From JBBDRX01 sp040905245 (lineage in GTDB: Bacteria > Bacteroidota > Rhodothermia > Balneolales > Balneolaceae), in NCBI GenBank assembly GCA_040905245.1, contig JBBDRX010000107.1, positions 1 to 17,791 of the forward strand: a DNA stretch of 17,791 nt, read 5' to 3'. The notes below the pieces were generated by a model that saw nothing but the letters and a program-made list of their open reading frames with translations, ran no database searches and was not told the origin of the DNA. The position numbers were made by a program, and so were the translations under genes. Positions 7,326-15,023 of this stretch are shown in pieces; positions within the stretch are counted from its first letter, which is position 1; each line of letters opens with the position of its first letter.

Positions 7326-9242
7326 TTAACCCTCCCGTTCATACATTTCCCGAATCAGGCTTGCATACTTCTCTTCGATTCGGTGGCGTTTCAGTTTGAA
7401 AAGACCCGTCATCTCGTCTCCGACAGTAAACGGTTCCGGAATCAGTCGGATATCACGAATCAATTCATGACGTTTGAATCCCCGTTGTCGGCTGATTCGG
7501 GATCGAACTTCTTGCCGAATTCGTTTCTTCGTTTCCGGATTTTGAATCAGCTCCTCCAGCGTCTCCACACTCATCCCTGCCTTTTGAAATCCCTCCAGGC
7601 TGGGCAGAGCCAGTAACCCGATATGCTTCTGATCCTGGCCCACGATCATGCAGTTCTCGAGAAAAGGACTCTGTTTGAGGCACATCTCGATCGGTTCCGG
7701 CTCCAGATTCTCACCACTGGATAACACTACTGTCGCCTTTCGGCGGCCCAGGATTTTCAGACAGTCATTATACGTCATCATTCCGAGATCTCCGGTCCTC
7801 AGCCAGCCGTCCCGAATGGTCTTTTTTGTCAGTTCCGGTTGCCGATAGTACCCTTTCATAACCTGCGGCCCCCGAACTTCAATCTCTCCTTTCTTTCCAC
7901 GCCCTCCTCCCGATTTGTCAGAGGGAAAGAGTATCGCCCCGCTTTCGAGATCCACAATCCGAATATCGGTTTTTGGCATAAGCGGCCCGACTGTTCCGAC
8001 AACCAGTTTCTCAGGAGTACGTACCGCAATAACCGGGCTTGTCTCGGTCATACCATACCCTTCGAGAACCGGAATTCCCAAATCGTTAAAAAATTGATCG
8101 ATTTCGCTGGGGAGTGCACCGCCGCCGGATACGGTTGCTTTCAGAGCCCCTCCTGTCCGCTGCCTCACCGGCTCAAGAACCGCTGCATTGAAAAACCCGT
8201 ACCAGGGTAGCAGAAGTACCCATCTGAGCATGTGCATCAGATACATAATAGCACGAACCCATCTCGATACAGGCTCCAATCGAAGATCATTTCCCCTCAT
8301 GAAAAAGAGCGAAGCCTTGTAATAGTGTGCCAATCCATATCCTGTCCGGAACAGAAACCTGCGAACCGGATGTGCCTGGCGAACCCCATCCAGAATTCGC
8401 TGGTGCAGACTCTCCCAGAGCCGTGGTGCCGACCCCATAAATGTCGGTTCTACCTGTAGAAGATCTTCGGCGAGTGTGCGGACTCCGGAGTAGTAGGTAC
8501 AAGCACCGCAACTGATGGTATAGACCTCAAAAACCCGTTCGAAAATATGCCAGACAGGCAGAATAGAGAGTACCCGATCCGTACAACTCAGGTCGATCGG
8601 AATCATCTCCATCTGGGACATCATATTACTATGAGTAAGCATTACCCCTTTCGGTGTTCCGGTTGTCCCTGAAGTATAGATCAGCGTAAACAGGTCTTTG
8701 GGGTCCGTTTCGGCCATTCTGCGAACAGCAGATTCATCTCCATCGGATCGGTGGTCGGCCCCGGCTTTTCTCACGTTTCCCAACTGCTCAACTCCGGTGA
8801 AATGACTCTCTCCGCCATCCATTAAAATCACACTTTCCAGATTCGGGAGTCTCTCCTTCTGTAGCATCACACGATCCAGAAACTCCGGATCCTCTACAAA
8901 AGCTACCTTTATTCCGGAATGGTTGATAATATAGACCAGTTCCTCTTCTGTAACATCACTGCCTCTCGGGACGTTAACCGCACCGGAAAGCTGAATGCCA
9001 TAATCAGCCAGGATCCACTCCACACGGTTGTCAGAAAAAAGTCCGATGTGATCACCGGGCTGAACACCCAGACGGATAAGCCCGGTAGCAAGATCCAGCC
9101 CCTGCTCATACAGCTCCCGGAATGAGACAGGGTGCCAGTTCAAAGGCCCTTTACTTGTTGCAAATGCCGGTAATTCCCCGTATCGCTCCGCTGCCTGAAA
9201 ATAGAGTTGGGCCAGCGTCGGGGCAACTATTCGATTGTCCAT
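7326..9242 (-). CDS. Long-chain fatty acid-CoA ligase (AMP-forming)
   Basis: A 638-residue ANL-superfamily enzyme that activates a carboxylic acid, probably a long-chain fatty acid, to acyl-AMP and then acyl-CoA. Motifs in order are the ATP-binding loop IYTSGTTGTPKG (188-199), GYGMTET (395-401), RTGDLG (482-487) and the hinge region GRRKATVVLSSGENLEP (499-515). The residue after the hinge Lys is Ala where Asp is usual. A hydrophobic stretch at 331-355 in the central part could be membrane-associating, fitting a lipid substrate. The C-terminus is of the long-chain type and ends in a basic tail. ATG 9242 is well determined: an in-frame TGA lies four codons upstream with no other start between. 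The gene is 127 bp behind the glycosylase-like gene and 11 bp before the symporter gene. The acid substrate is inferred from overall resemblance to FadD/FACS proteins. Confidence 0.93.
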   Translation of the reverse strand: MDNRIVAPTLAQLYFQAAERYGELPAFATSKGPLNWHPVSFRELYEQGLDLATGLIRLGVQPGDHIGLFSDNRVEWILADYGIQLSGAVNVPRGSDVTEEELVYIINHSGIKVAFVEDPEFLDRVMLQKERLPNLESVILMDGGESHFTGVEQLGNVRKAGADHRSDGDESAVRRMAETDPKDLFTLIYTSGTTGTPKGVMLTHSNMMSQMEMIPIDLSCTDRVLSILPVWHIFERVFEVYTISCGACTYYSGVRTLAEDLLQVEPTFMGSAPRLWESLHQRILDGVRQAHPVRRFLFRTGYGLAHYYKASLFFMRGNDLRLEPVSRWVRAIMYLMHMLRWVLLLPWYGFFNAAVLEPVRQRTGGALKATVSGGGALPSEIDQFFNDLGIPVLEGYGMTETSPVIAVRTPEKLVVGTVGPLMPKTDIRIVDLESGAILFPSDKSGGGRGKKGEIEVRGPQVMKGYYRQPELTKKTIRDGWLRTGDLGMMTYNDCLKILGRRKATVVLSSGENLEPEPIEMCLKQSPFLENCMIVGQDQKHIGLLALPSLEGFQKAGMSVETLEELIQNPETKKRIRQEVRSRISRQRGFKRHELIRDIRLIPEPFTVGDEMTGLFKLKRHRIEEKYASLIREMYEREG

Positions 9243-9369
9243 CGGGTTCGGTCAGTAACAGTCCGTATGATCGATTCAAAATAGAGATCCTCCCCATATA
9301 CCCCAAATACAGAGCCTGGATCGACAAACAGCATGATCACACTGCGGAAGAAGTGATTCATGGCTTGCG

Positions 9370-10059
9370 TCAGCCTCTCTTCCGCATCAACGACTTCAAC
9401 TGATGGCGAAATTTCGGAGCCCCGCCATTGGCCGGATGCCGTACAGCATGATGATCGACACGAATTTCTCTCAGCAGCTCTTCGCACTTCCGGCCCACAG
9501 CAATGACCGACGCCTGATCAAAGAGGCTAAGAAACTGCTTCAGTAACGGGGTTCCGTATGCCATTTCCAAAGGGGTCGGAGTTCGGTTACTCAACAGGCC
9601 CCGGTCGGGACTGTAGGGATGCCAGGGCAACGCATTCCAGAGTACAACCTGATACGGATCCAGCTCAAGATCCGAAATCGCTCCCCACATGATGGTTGCG
9701 GTCGGCTCGGTCATGCCCTTTCGGTTCAACTCGGGGTTACTGGTGCGCTCGGGTTGCATCGTGCGAAAGACATGCTCCGGAGCCACTCCGTATTTCTGCT
9801 TCTGATGCCCGAGCAGGATTCGTTCAGAAGTCATGGCAATTCCCGTAAAGTGCCCCCCCTGGTAACCCAGAGCCTCCGCGACAAAAAGCCAGCGGGCCCG
9901 CCCAATCCGCTCCTGCAGGTACGTCTCCAGCTGTCTCCAACGAATCTGTGGAGCCTCTGCAGACAGATCGTGATCGGGATCCTGTTGGTGCCATGGATTG
10001 AAAAAGGGGCCAGGCGGCGAGTTTCCGAGCTCGTCAATAAATGACGGGATAGAGGTCAT
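9370..10059 (-). CDS. Uracil-DNA glycosylase superfamily protein, divergent
   Basis: A 229-residue cytoplasmic protein from ATG 10059. The frame stays open to a GTG at 10194, but those extra 45 residues look non-coding and would run across the ilvE promoter and TTG region, so I reject them. Recognisable elements are FNPWHQQDPDHDL (20-32), VAEALGYQGGHFTG (60-73) in the place of the GEAPG loop of family 4/5 glycosylases, VVLWNALPWHPY (138-149), and VRHPANGGAPKFR (206-218) in the place of the HPS motif. This fits an enzyme removing uracil or another damaged base from DNA. Both catalytic motifs depart from the standard forms, so activity and specificity are uncertain. No Shine-Dalgarno is seen. 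It is divergent from ilvE and the first gene of the minus-strand run ending at ppc. Confidence 0.8.
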   Translation of the reverse strand: MTSIPSFIDELGNSPPGPFFNPWHQQDPDHDLSAEAPQIRWRQLETYLQERIGRARWLFVAEALGYQGGHFTGIAMTSERILLGHQKQKYGVAPEHVFRTMQPERTSNPELNRKGMTEPTATIMWGAISDLELDPYQVVLWNALPWHPYSPDRGLLSNRTPTPLEMAYGTPLLKQFLSLFDQASVIAVGRKCEELLREIRVDHHAVRHPANGGAPKFRHQLKSLMRKRG

Positions 10060-10196
10060 ACTTGTCTGTTGTTCAGATTTGAATAACGTTTGGGCAAAGA
10101 TAGACGATATAATAACAAAGCGATAAGTTGAAGCAATACTTTTACTAAAAAACATCTTATCTTTTTGGTTTGGAATCGAAACCCATAATAGCACCG
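10060..10196. promoter_or_regulatory. Divergent promoter region between glycosylase-like gene and ilvE
   Basis: An AT-rich spacer of 137 bp between two divergent starts. On the minus strand TATCTTTG (10102-10095) matches the Bacteroidota -7 consensus TAnnTTTG exactly and lies 35 bases before the glycosylase ATG. On the plus strand TATCTTTT (10158-10165) is a one-mismatch match 31 bases before the ilvE ATG. A TATAAT also occurs at 10108-10113. None has a properly spaced -33 or -35 partner that I can see, so the assignment rests on the downstream box and position only. Confidence 0.35.
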
Positions 10197-11264
10197 ATGA
10201 CTATCAAAACGACTCCTGCAGAAAAAAGCCGGCTTTCAACTGTCGACTTCGATCATCTCGACTTCGGCAGAACCTTTTCCGATCACATGGTGGAAATGAT
10301 CTGGGAGAATGAGTCCTGGTCCGAGCCTCACATCAAACCATACGGCCCCATCTCCTTTACCCCTGCCCTGAGCTCCCTGCACTATGGCCAGGAGATTTTT
10401 GAGGGCATGAAGGCCTACTATGTAGACGAGAAAACATTGCATCTGTTTCGGCCGGAGGTACATTATCAACGATTCTGCCACTCCTGTCAGCGGATGTGTA
10501 TGCCGGAGATCTCTTACGAAACCTTTCTTGCCTCCCTGGAAGAGTTACTGCGTATTGACTCCGGTTGGGTCCCCAAAAAGAAAGGCCGGGCTCTCTATAT
10601 CCGACCGCTGATGTTTGCTTCACAAGAGTTTATTGCAGCAGTCGAATCGAATCGATACAACTTCTACTTCATCACGTGCCCGGTAGCAGCCTATTACAAG
10701 GAAGGATTCAACCCGGTCTCGCTGTCAACCACTCGCGACTACGTACGTGCAGTCAGAGGAGGTACCGGTGAAGTGAAAACCGGTGGAAATTACGGGGCCA
10801 GCTTTCTTCCTGCCAAACGTGCACGGGAACAGGGATATACACAGGTGCTGTGGCTGGATGCTGTTGAAAACCGGTATGTCGAGGAGGTTGGAACAATGAA
10901 CATTTTTTTCCGGATCGACGACAAGCTCGTTACGCCAAAACTCTCCGGTTCGGTTCTGAACGGTATTACCCGACGATCTGTCATCGAACTGGCACACGAC
11001 TCCGGAATTGAGGTGGAAGAACGAAAAATCTCAATCGAGGAAGTTCTCGAATCCGGAGCATCCGGAAAGCTTCAGGAGGTGTTCGGAACAGGCACCGCGG
11101 CGGTTATCTCACCGGTTAAAACCATCCATCACGACGGGACAACAATCCGTATCGGAGATGGAACAGTCGGGCCGACGGCTCAAAAAATGTTCGATACAAT
11201 TACCGGTATTCAATACGGTGATCTGGACGATCCGTATGGATGGACTCACCCGGTCCGCCTCTGA
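10197..11264 (+). CDS. ilvE: Branched-chain amino acid aminotransferase
   Basis: A 355-residue PLP-dependent fold-IV aminotransferase that interconverts Leu, Ile and Val with their 2-keto acids using glutamate/2-oxoglutarate, the last step of their synthesis. The length fits the larger BCAT type found in eukaryotes and many bacteria. The PLP lysine is K194 in EVKTGGNYGASF. EVGTMNIFF, a cofactor and substrate contact loop, follows about 40 residues later, and the family's FEGMKAY lies near residue 70. I use ATG 10197. The frame extends upstream to a TTG at 10170, but that would add nine poorly conserved-looking residues and start in the putative promoter. No Shine-Dalgarno is visible. It stands alone on the plus strand between two convergent or divergent minus-strand units, with no other branched-chain genes in view. 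Confidence 0.95.
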   Translation: MTIKTTPAEKSRLSTVDFDHLDFGRTFSDHMVEMIWENESWSEPHIKPYGPISFTPALSSLHYGQEIFEGMKAYYVDEKTLHLFRPEVHYQRFCHSCQRMCMPEISYETFLASLEELLRIDSGWVPKKKGRALYIRPLMFASQEFIAAVESNRYNFYFITCPVAAYYKEGFNPVSLSTTRDYVRAVRGGTGEVKTGGNYGASFLPAKRAREQGYTQVLWLDAVENRYVEEVGTMNIFFRIDDKLVTPKLSGSVLNGITRRSVIELAHDSGIEVEERKISIEEVLESGASGKLQEVFGTGTAAVISPVKTIHHDGTTIRIGDGTVGPTAQKMFDTITGIQYGDLDDPYGWTHPVRL

Positions 11265-11296
11265 GAGATCATGGCTACTGTGAACGACTTATCCGT

Positions 11297-12205
11297 TCAG
11301 ACAACCGAAAGAGTCTGCGGGGTACTTTCGACGGGTACACCCTCTGTATTTCGGACCAGATCGATCCGGCCCAGACGAAGCCCGCTGTGCCCGGCCTGTG
11401 TAACCAGAGTTCTTCCGGCGGCATTCTTTACTGAGACTGGTTCGTCCAGAAATGTATGAGTATGACCACCGATAATCAGGTCGATACCAGCCACCTTTTC
11501 GGCAAGTTTGCAGTCGTCCGGTTCCCTCCCTGACTGCCGATAACCCAGATGACTCAGACAAATCAAATAGTCACAGCGTCCGGCGACCCGAAGATGATCT
11601 ACAAGCCTCTCTGCCCAGTTGTAAGGATTTCCGTATCGCAACGCCCCATACTGTTCTTTCTTCAGAAACGGATAAAAGTTGATGCCGAGGCCAAAGATTC
11701 CGATGCGAAATCCACCCCGCTCCCGGATGATAAACTGACGTACCCAGGGATCCAGCGGTGTTTCTTTTACGCGGTAGTTGGCACAAAGAAACGGAAAGTT
11801 TGCCCTTGAAGCGGCTTCGGCAAAGGCGTCCAGCCCACCAGTCAGATCGTGTTCCCCAAGGCAAGCTGCATCGTATCCCATCCGGTTCATCAGCTCGATC
11901 TCCACACGGCCACCGTGAACCTGATACCAGGAGGTTCCGAAAAAGAGATCCCCTGCATCCAGCAGGAGTACTTCCCGACCGCTGTTCCGAATCTGATCGA
12001 TCAGGGCAGCCCGGCGAGCCATTCCGCCTTTTCCGGCATGGCGTATTGCATGTTCAGGAAAAGGATCGATCCGGGAGTGTGTATCATTCGTATAGAGAAT
12101 CGACAATCCGGACTTCTCCTCATTCTCAGGACGAACAAGGGTTCCGGGCAGAAAGAATCCTGTACTCAGCCCGATACTCAACCTTAAAAAATTTTCTCGC
12201 CTCAT
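11297..12205 (-). CDS. Metallophosphatase (5'-nucleotidase N-domain-like), altered GNH motif
   Basis: A 302-residue calcineurin-like metallophosphoesterase, equal to the catalytic half of UshA-type 5'-nucleotidases and exported. The N-terminus (MRRENFLRL then a hydrophobic run to about residue 24) resembles a twin-arginine signal with one residue too many between RR and FL. Metal-site motifs are TNDTHSR (D41, H43), DAGD (D83, D86), LSHLG (H219) and GGHTHTF (H248, H250). The usual GNH(D/E) loop, whose Asn ligates the second metal and whose His aids catalysis, reads GEHDL at 117-121, with Glu for Asn. The C-terminal substrate-binding domain is encoded separately just upstream, 58 bp away, the same two-gene form I know from Bacteroidota. 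It is last in a minus-strand run and convergent with ilvE across 32 bp. It probably hydrolyses nucleotides or other phosphoesters, but the motif change makes this uncertain. Confidence 0.9.
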   Translation of the reverse strand: MRRENFLRLSIGLSTGFFLPGTLVRPENEEKSGLSILYTNDTHSRIDPFPEHAIRHAGKGGMARRAALIDQIRNSGREVLLLDAGDLFFGTSWYQVHGGRVEIELMNRMGYDAACLGEHDLTGGLDAFAEAASRANFPFLCANYRVKETPLDPWVRQFIIRERGGFRIGIFGLGINFYPFLKKEQYGALRYGNPYNWAERLVDHLRVAGRCDYLICLSHLGYRQSGREPDDCKLAEKVAGIDLIIGGHTHTFLDEPVSVKNAAGRTLVTQAGHSGLRLGRIDLVRNTEGVPVESTPQTLSVV

Positions 12206-12227
12206 TGTTCGAATGATATGGGGCTTG

Positions 12228-12245
12228 CATCTGAAGATACAGATG
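12228..12245. repeat. Small inverted repeat in the nucleotidase intergenic gap
   Basis: CATCTG and CAGATG are separated by six bases, giving a possible hairpin with a 6-bp stem between the two nucleotidase-half genes. The stem is short and has no T-run, so it is not a convincing terminator. It could be chance or a weak mRNA-processing or stability element. Confidence 0.2.
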
Positions 12246-12263
12246 GTAAAATCGGTGATTCAG

Positions 12264-13013
12264 TTATCGGATCCGCACACGGTGATCTTCCAGTGGCTCC
12301 ACACAAGGGTTGGCACGAAAATAGTCGATCATCAGTTCCCGAAGCAGCAGATCATAGTCTGTCCTGGATCGGTACTCCTGAAGGGAAGGAAAACGATCTT
12401 CAGAAAGAGTGGAATGTCCGGTTGCAAGAAAATAGGTTCTGTCATCTTCTAGGGAGCCGGAATCGACGAGAACCCCACTGGCCGAAGAGTTCTGAATTAC
12501 CATTCTCAATCCACTGATCGGTGCTCCACCCTCGGCCGCGATCTCGTCTGCCAGGTCGCGGACGGTTCGCCCTTCCATCTCCAGGACTGTCAATCGCTCA
12601 TCGGCAGGCATGAGTTTGTGAAGATCACCGACTGTGATCTCTCCTTTCGGAAGTTCTGCAGCAATCAGAGCCGGATCCAGAATGGCAAGATGCACAAACC
12701 GCTCCATCTCATGTGCCGCCCGATACCGAAGGATATCGGCAGTAACATTTCCGAGTGCACTCTCTGGTTGTCCATACCGAAACGGACCGGCCGACACAGA
12801 CAGAGTCCGGTTCATCTCCAGGTCCACCCTGCGGCGCCACGGCCCCAGATATCGCTCCAGCTGCTCGTCGGATTCTACGGAGCCATCAATCGTATAAAAA
12901 TACGCCGGCTCCGGAGCGTTCTCTTCTCTTGTAAGCTCTCCGGCCGGACTGCAAGAAAACAGAACGGTGATACACACCATTCCGATTACGAAACCGAGTC
13001 TCATCACACCCAT
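12264..13013 (-). CDS. 5'-nucleotidase C-terminal-domain lipoprotein
   Basis: A 249-residue protein equal to the substrate-binding half of UshA-type nucleotidases, without a phosphatase domain. The N-terminal hydrophobic stretch ends in a lipobox (LFSC, Cys at residue 21), so it is probably an envelope lipoprotein. The domain is recognised by LSVSAGPFRYGQPESALGN (71-89) with the family's ES-LGN and by the G-EIT--DL--LMP pattern near 124-136. Two substrate-site signatures are lost: the N-x-GGIR stretch reads LDPALIAAELPKG (112-124), and the GGD before the C-terminal region reads SED (204-206), keeping only Asp. It lies 7 bp behind the preceding gene and 58 bp before the metallophosphatase gene, presumably its partner. 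ATG 13013 or 13004 may be the start. Direct binding to the phosphatase is inference. Confidence 0.85.
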   Translation of the reverse strand: MGVMRLGFVIGMVCITVLFSCSPAGELTREENAPEPAYFYTIDGSVESDEQLERYLGPWRRRVDLEMNRTLSVSAGPFRYGQPESALGNVTADILRYRAAHEMERFVHLAILDPALIAAELPKGEITVGDLHKLMPADERLTVLEMEGRTVRDLADEIAAEGGAPISGLRMVIQNSSASGVLVDSGSLEDDRTYFLATGHSTLSEDRFPSLQEYRSRTDYDLLLRELMIDYFRANPCVEPLEDHRVRIR

Positions 13014-13020
13014 TGTGTCA

Positions 13021-13779
13021 TTATCGCATAAACATTCGAGTCATCACATCACCCAGGCCGATCTTTCGGATTCCATCCGGCAGCTCAAACTGGGATGCAG
13101 GAAGCGTCCTTTTCTGTACAAGTACAGCCTCTACACGGGTGACCATCTCTTCTCCCTCGACATACTCGATTAACAGAGGAAAGCTGTTCCGATTCATAAA
13201 GAGCTCCATGGGTAACTCTGTTTGAATCAACGTAGAGAGAGACTGATGCCAAACCTCCTGCAAAAGCCCCCAGTCGATCCGAATCTCATCTGAAAGCCAG
13301 ACAGAAACTACCTTGCCAGGCTCTTCAGATCGAACTCGAAACTCCTCTGTCTGGTATCCCTGTATCGTACGGCTTCTCCCTGTCTCTTCCAGACGATCCT
13401 CCCAGTCGAAAGGAACTCTGTCGGATCTTCCTCTCATCTGCTGCAAAAAACCAGCCATCCCCTCCAGCTCTTCCCTGGTGAGTTGAAGCGCCTCATTCTT
13501 TCGATTCAGAAAAGTAAAGTCACTTTGACTCCCCCGAGCCAGAAAACGATCGGCATCCAGGCCAGCGAGTACCCGGTGAGAATGGCTGCTCTCCAACCAA
13601 ATCCGGTCCGTCGCAGTAAAGATTGAATAGGTTCGCTCCGAAGGTGTACCTGGCTGCCGGTCCGATACACGAAAGTGAATGGCCCCCTCAAACAGATCCA
13701 CACGCTGGGCGACTGCAAGATCAACCGCCGCCAGAAAAAACAAGACCAATACGATTCGGGACATTGTGGCGTGGTTCAT
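13021..13779 (-). CDS. Secreted protein of uncertain family (DUF4412/LolA-like)
   Basis: A 252-residue protein with a signal peptide (hydrophobic residues 8-23, probable cleavage at VAQ-R or AVA-Q near 24). The mature part is predicted mainly beta: alternating strands, an IQGYQTEEFRV element in the middle, VWLSDEIRIDWG after it, and QFELPDGIRKIGL near the end. The closing pattern, a reported outcome followed by F-LP-G, recalls LolA/LolB-like and DUF4412 periplasmic proteins, where a G-Y-T-E-F stretch precedes a strand describing a converted substance. No catalytic motif or lipobox is seen. It lies between mnmA (51 bp gap) and the nucleotidase lipoprotein (7 bp gap) and is probably co-transcribed with both. 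The function is unknown, and the family assignment is from pattern memory only. Confidence 0.7.
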   Translation of the reverse strand: MNHATMSRIVLVLFFLAAVDLAVAQRVDLFEGAIHFRVSDRQPGTPSERTYSIFTATDRIWLESSHSHRVLAGLDADRFLARGSQSDFTFLNRKNEALQLTREELEGMAGFLQQMRGRSDRVPFDWEDRLEETGRSRTIQGYQTEEFRVRSEEPGKVVSVWLSDEIRIDWGLLQEVWHQSLSTLIQTELPMELFMNRNSFPLLIEYVEGEEMVTRVEAVLVQKRTLPASQFELPDGIRKIGLGDVMTRMFMR

Positions 13780-13830
13780 TTAATGAGTTGCCAGAGGTTC
13801 AGTAGTCAACGCGAAATCGTTGGATTCATT

Positions 13831-14964
13831 TCATGCATCCGTCAATTCGCCAGCATCTACATTCACTTTGTGGATCCAGCCACCTGCGACGACATCTTCC
13901 CCTTCATAGCAGACAACTGCCTGACCGGGAGTGATGGCTTCACGGCCGGCCGGAAAATTCACCTCCATTTCCGAATCGTCAAGCTGACGCATGGTTCCCA
14001 GTGCACCGGCATCATTATACCGAATCTTTCCGGTCACCTCCATCTCACCATCAGGCACCTCATCATACTTTACCATATTCAGCTCTTTGGCCCGACAGGT
14101 TGTCCGAATCAGATCTTCCTTCTCACCGATCGTAATTGTATTGGTTTCGGGGTTAATATCTGTCACATAGACCGGGTATCCCATCGGCAGATCCAATCCA
14201 CGCCGCTGGCCGATTGTATAGAAAGGATATCCCTTGTGCTCTCCGACAACGCGACCGTCCCGATCCACAAACTTACCACCGGAAACTGCCTCCTCAAGAC
14301 CATCGACCCGATCCATTAAAAACCGGTGATAGTTGTTATCTGGAATAAAACAGATTTCATACGAGTCCGGCTTGTACGCAACATTCAACAGGCCAAACTC
14401 CTCCGCCAGCCGCCGAATCTCTGTTTTTTCATACTGACCCAGTGGAAAAATGGTCCGGGCCAGATGCTCTTGCCGGACTCCCCAAAGCGCATAAGACTGA
14501 TCCTTGGATTGGTCTTTGCCCATTGAGATTACGTACCGGCCGGTTTCTTCACGAACCTTGGCATAATGGCCTGTGGCAATGTAATCACAATCGAGCTGAT
14601 CGGCTCGACGCAACAGAGCGGCCCACTTGATATGGGTATTGCAGAGTACGCACGGGTTCGGTGTTCGTCCACTTGTATAATCTTCGATAAACCGGTCGAT
14701 CACCCAATCTCCAAACTCGTCTCGAATATCAACGATAAAATGTTTGAACCCGTGTCGGACAGCAATTTGACGAGCATCGTTCATTGACTCGACGGTACAA
14801 CAGCCGGTCTCCTTCCCGCTATTCCCACCACTTCGATGGTAATCCCAGGTCTTCATGGTAATTCCGATCACATCATAACCCTGTTCTCTAAGCATAACAG
14901 CTGCAACCGAGGAGTCGACTCCCCCGCTCATCGCTACAAGAACACGGCCCTTGTTACTACTCAT
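13831..14964 (-). CDS. mnmA: tRNA-specific 2-thiouridylase
   Basis: A 377-residue cytoplasmic enzyme that thiolates the wobble uridine U34 of tRNAs for Lys, Glu and Gln, using ATP to adenylate the base and sulfur from a persulfide relay. The ATP PP-loop is SGGVDSS (13-19). The first catalytic Cys is C108 in TPNPCVLCN (C102 in E. coli numbering) and the second is C205 in DSYEICFI (C199 in E. coli). TGHYAK, KDQSYALWG and the GQRRGL stretch are typical, and the length is normal. The start is firm: GGGAG at 14975-14971 sits six bases before ATG. It follows the HNH gene by 59 bp on the same strand and precedes the secreted protein gene. The rhodanese gene in this window could in principle supply sulfur, but it is extracytoplasmic, so that is unlikely. 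Confidence 0.97.
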   Translation of the reverse strand: MSSNKGRVLVAMSGGVDSSVAAVMLREQGYDVIGITMKTWDYHRSGGNSGKETGCCTVESMNDARQIAVRHGFKHFIVDIRDEFGDWVIDRFIEDYTSGRTPNPCVLCNTHIKWAALLRRADQLDCDYIATGHYAKVREETGRYVISMGKDQSKDQSYALWGVRQEHLARTIFPLGQYEKTEIRRLAEEFGLLNVAYKPDSYEICFIPDNNYHRFLMDRVDGLEEAVSGGKFVDRDGRVVGEHKGYPFYTIGQRRGLDLPMGYPVYVTDINPETNTITIGEKEDLIRTTCRAKELNMVKYDEVPDGEMEVTGKIRYNDAGALGTMRQLDDSEMEVNFPAGREAITPGQAVVCYEGEDVVAGGWIHKVNVDAGELTDA

Positions 14965-15023
14965 GGCACACTCCCTTTATCATCCGTAAACGAACCATAT
15001 AAGATAGCCAATCCGTAAGGAAA

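Noticed and set aside
9227..9361. 44-codon minus-strand ORF in the glycosylase-ligase gap, starting 8 bases after the glycosylase stop and ending inside the ligase start
   Set aside because: It could be a small gene, but it lacks a well-spaced Shine-Dalgarno, is not recognisable, overlaps the ligase start by about five codons and is short enough to occur by chance.
10060..10194. 45-residue N-terminal extension of the glycosylase-like gene from a GTG at 10194
   Set aside because: It is rich in hydrophobic and basic residues unlike the rest, would run across the putative promoters and the ilvE start, and the ATG at 10059 begins just before the recognisable domain.
11265..11296. Terminator between ilvE and the convergent metallophosphatase gene
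   Set aside because: The 32-bp gap shows no stem-loop with a T-run in either direction.
13675..14319. 214-codon plus-strand ORF overlapping the secreted protein gene and mnmA
   Set aside because: It lies antisense to confidently identified mnmA and has no recognisable domain.
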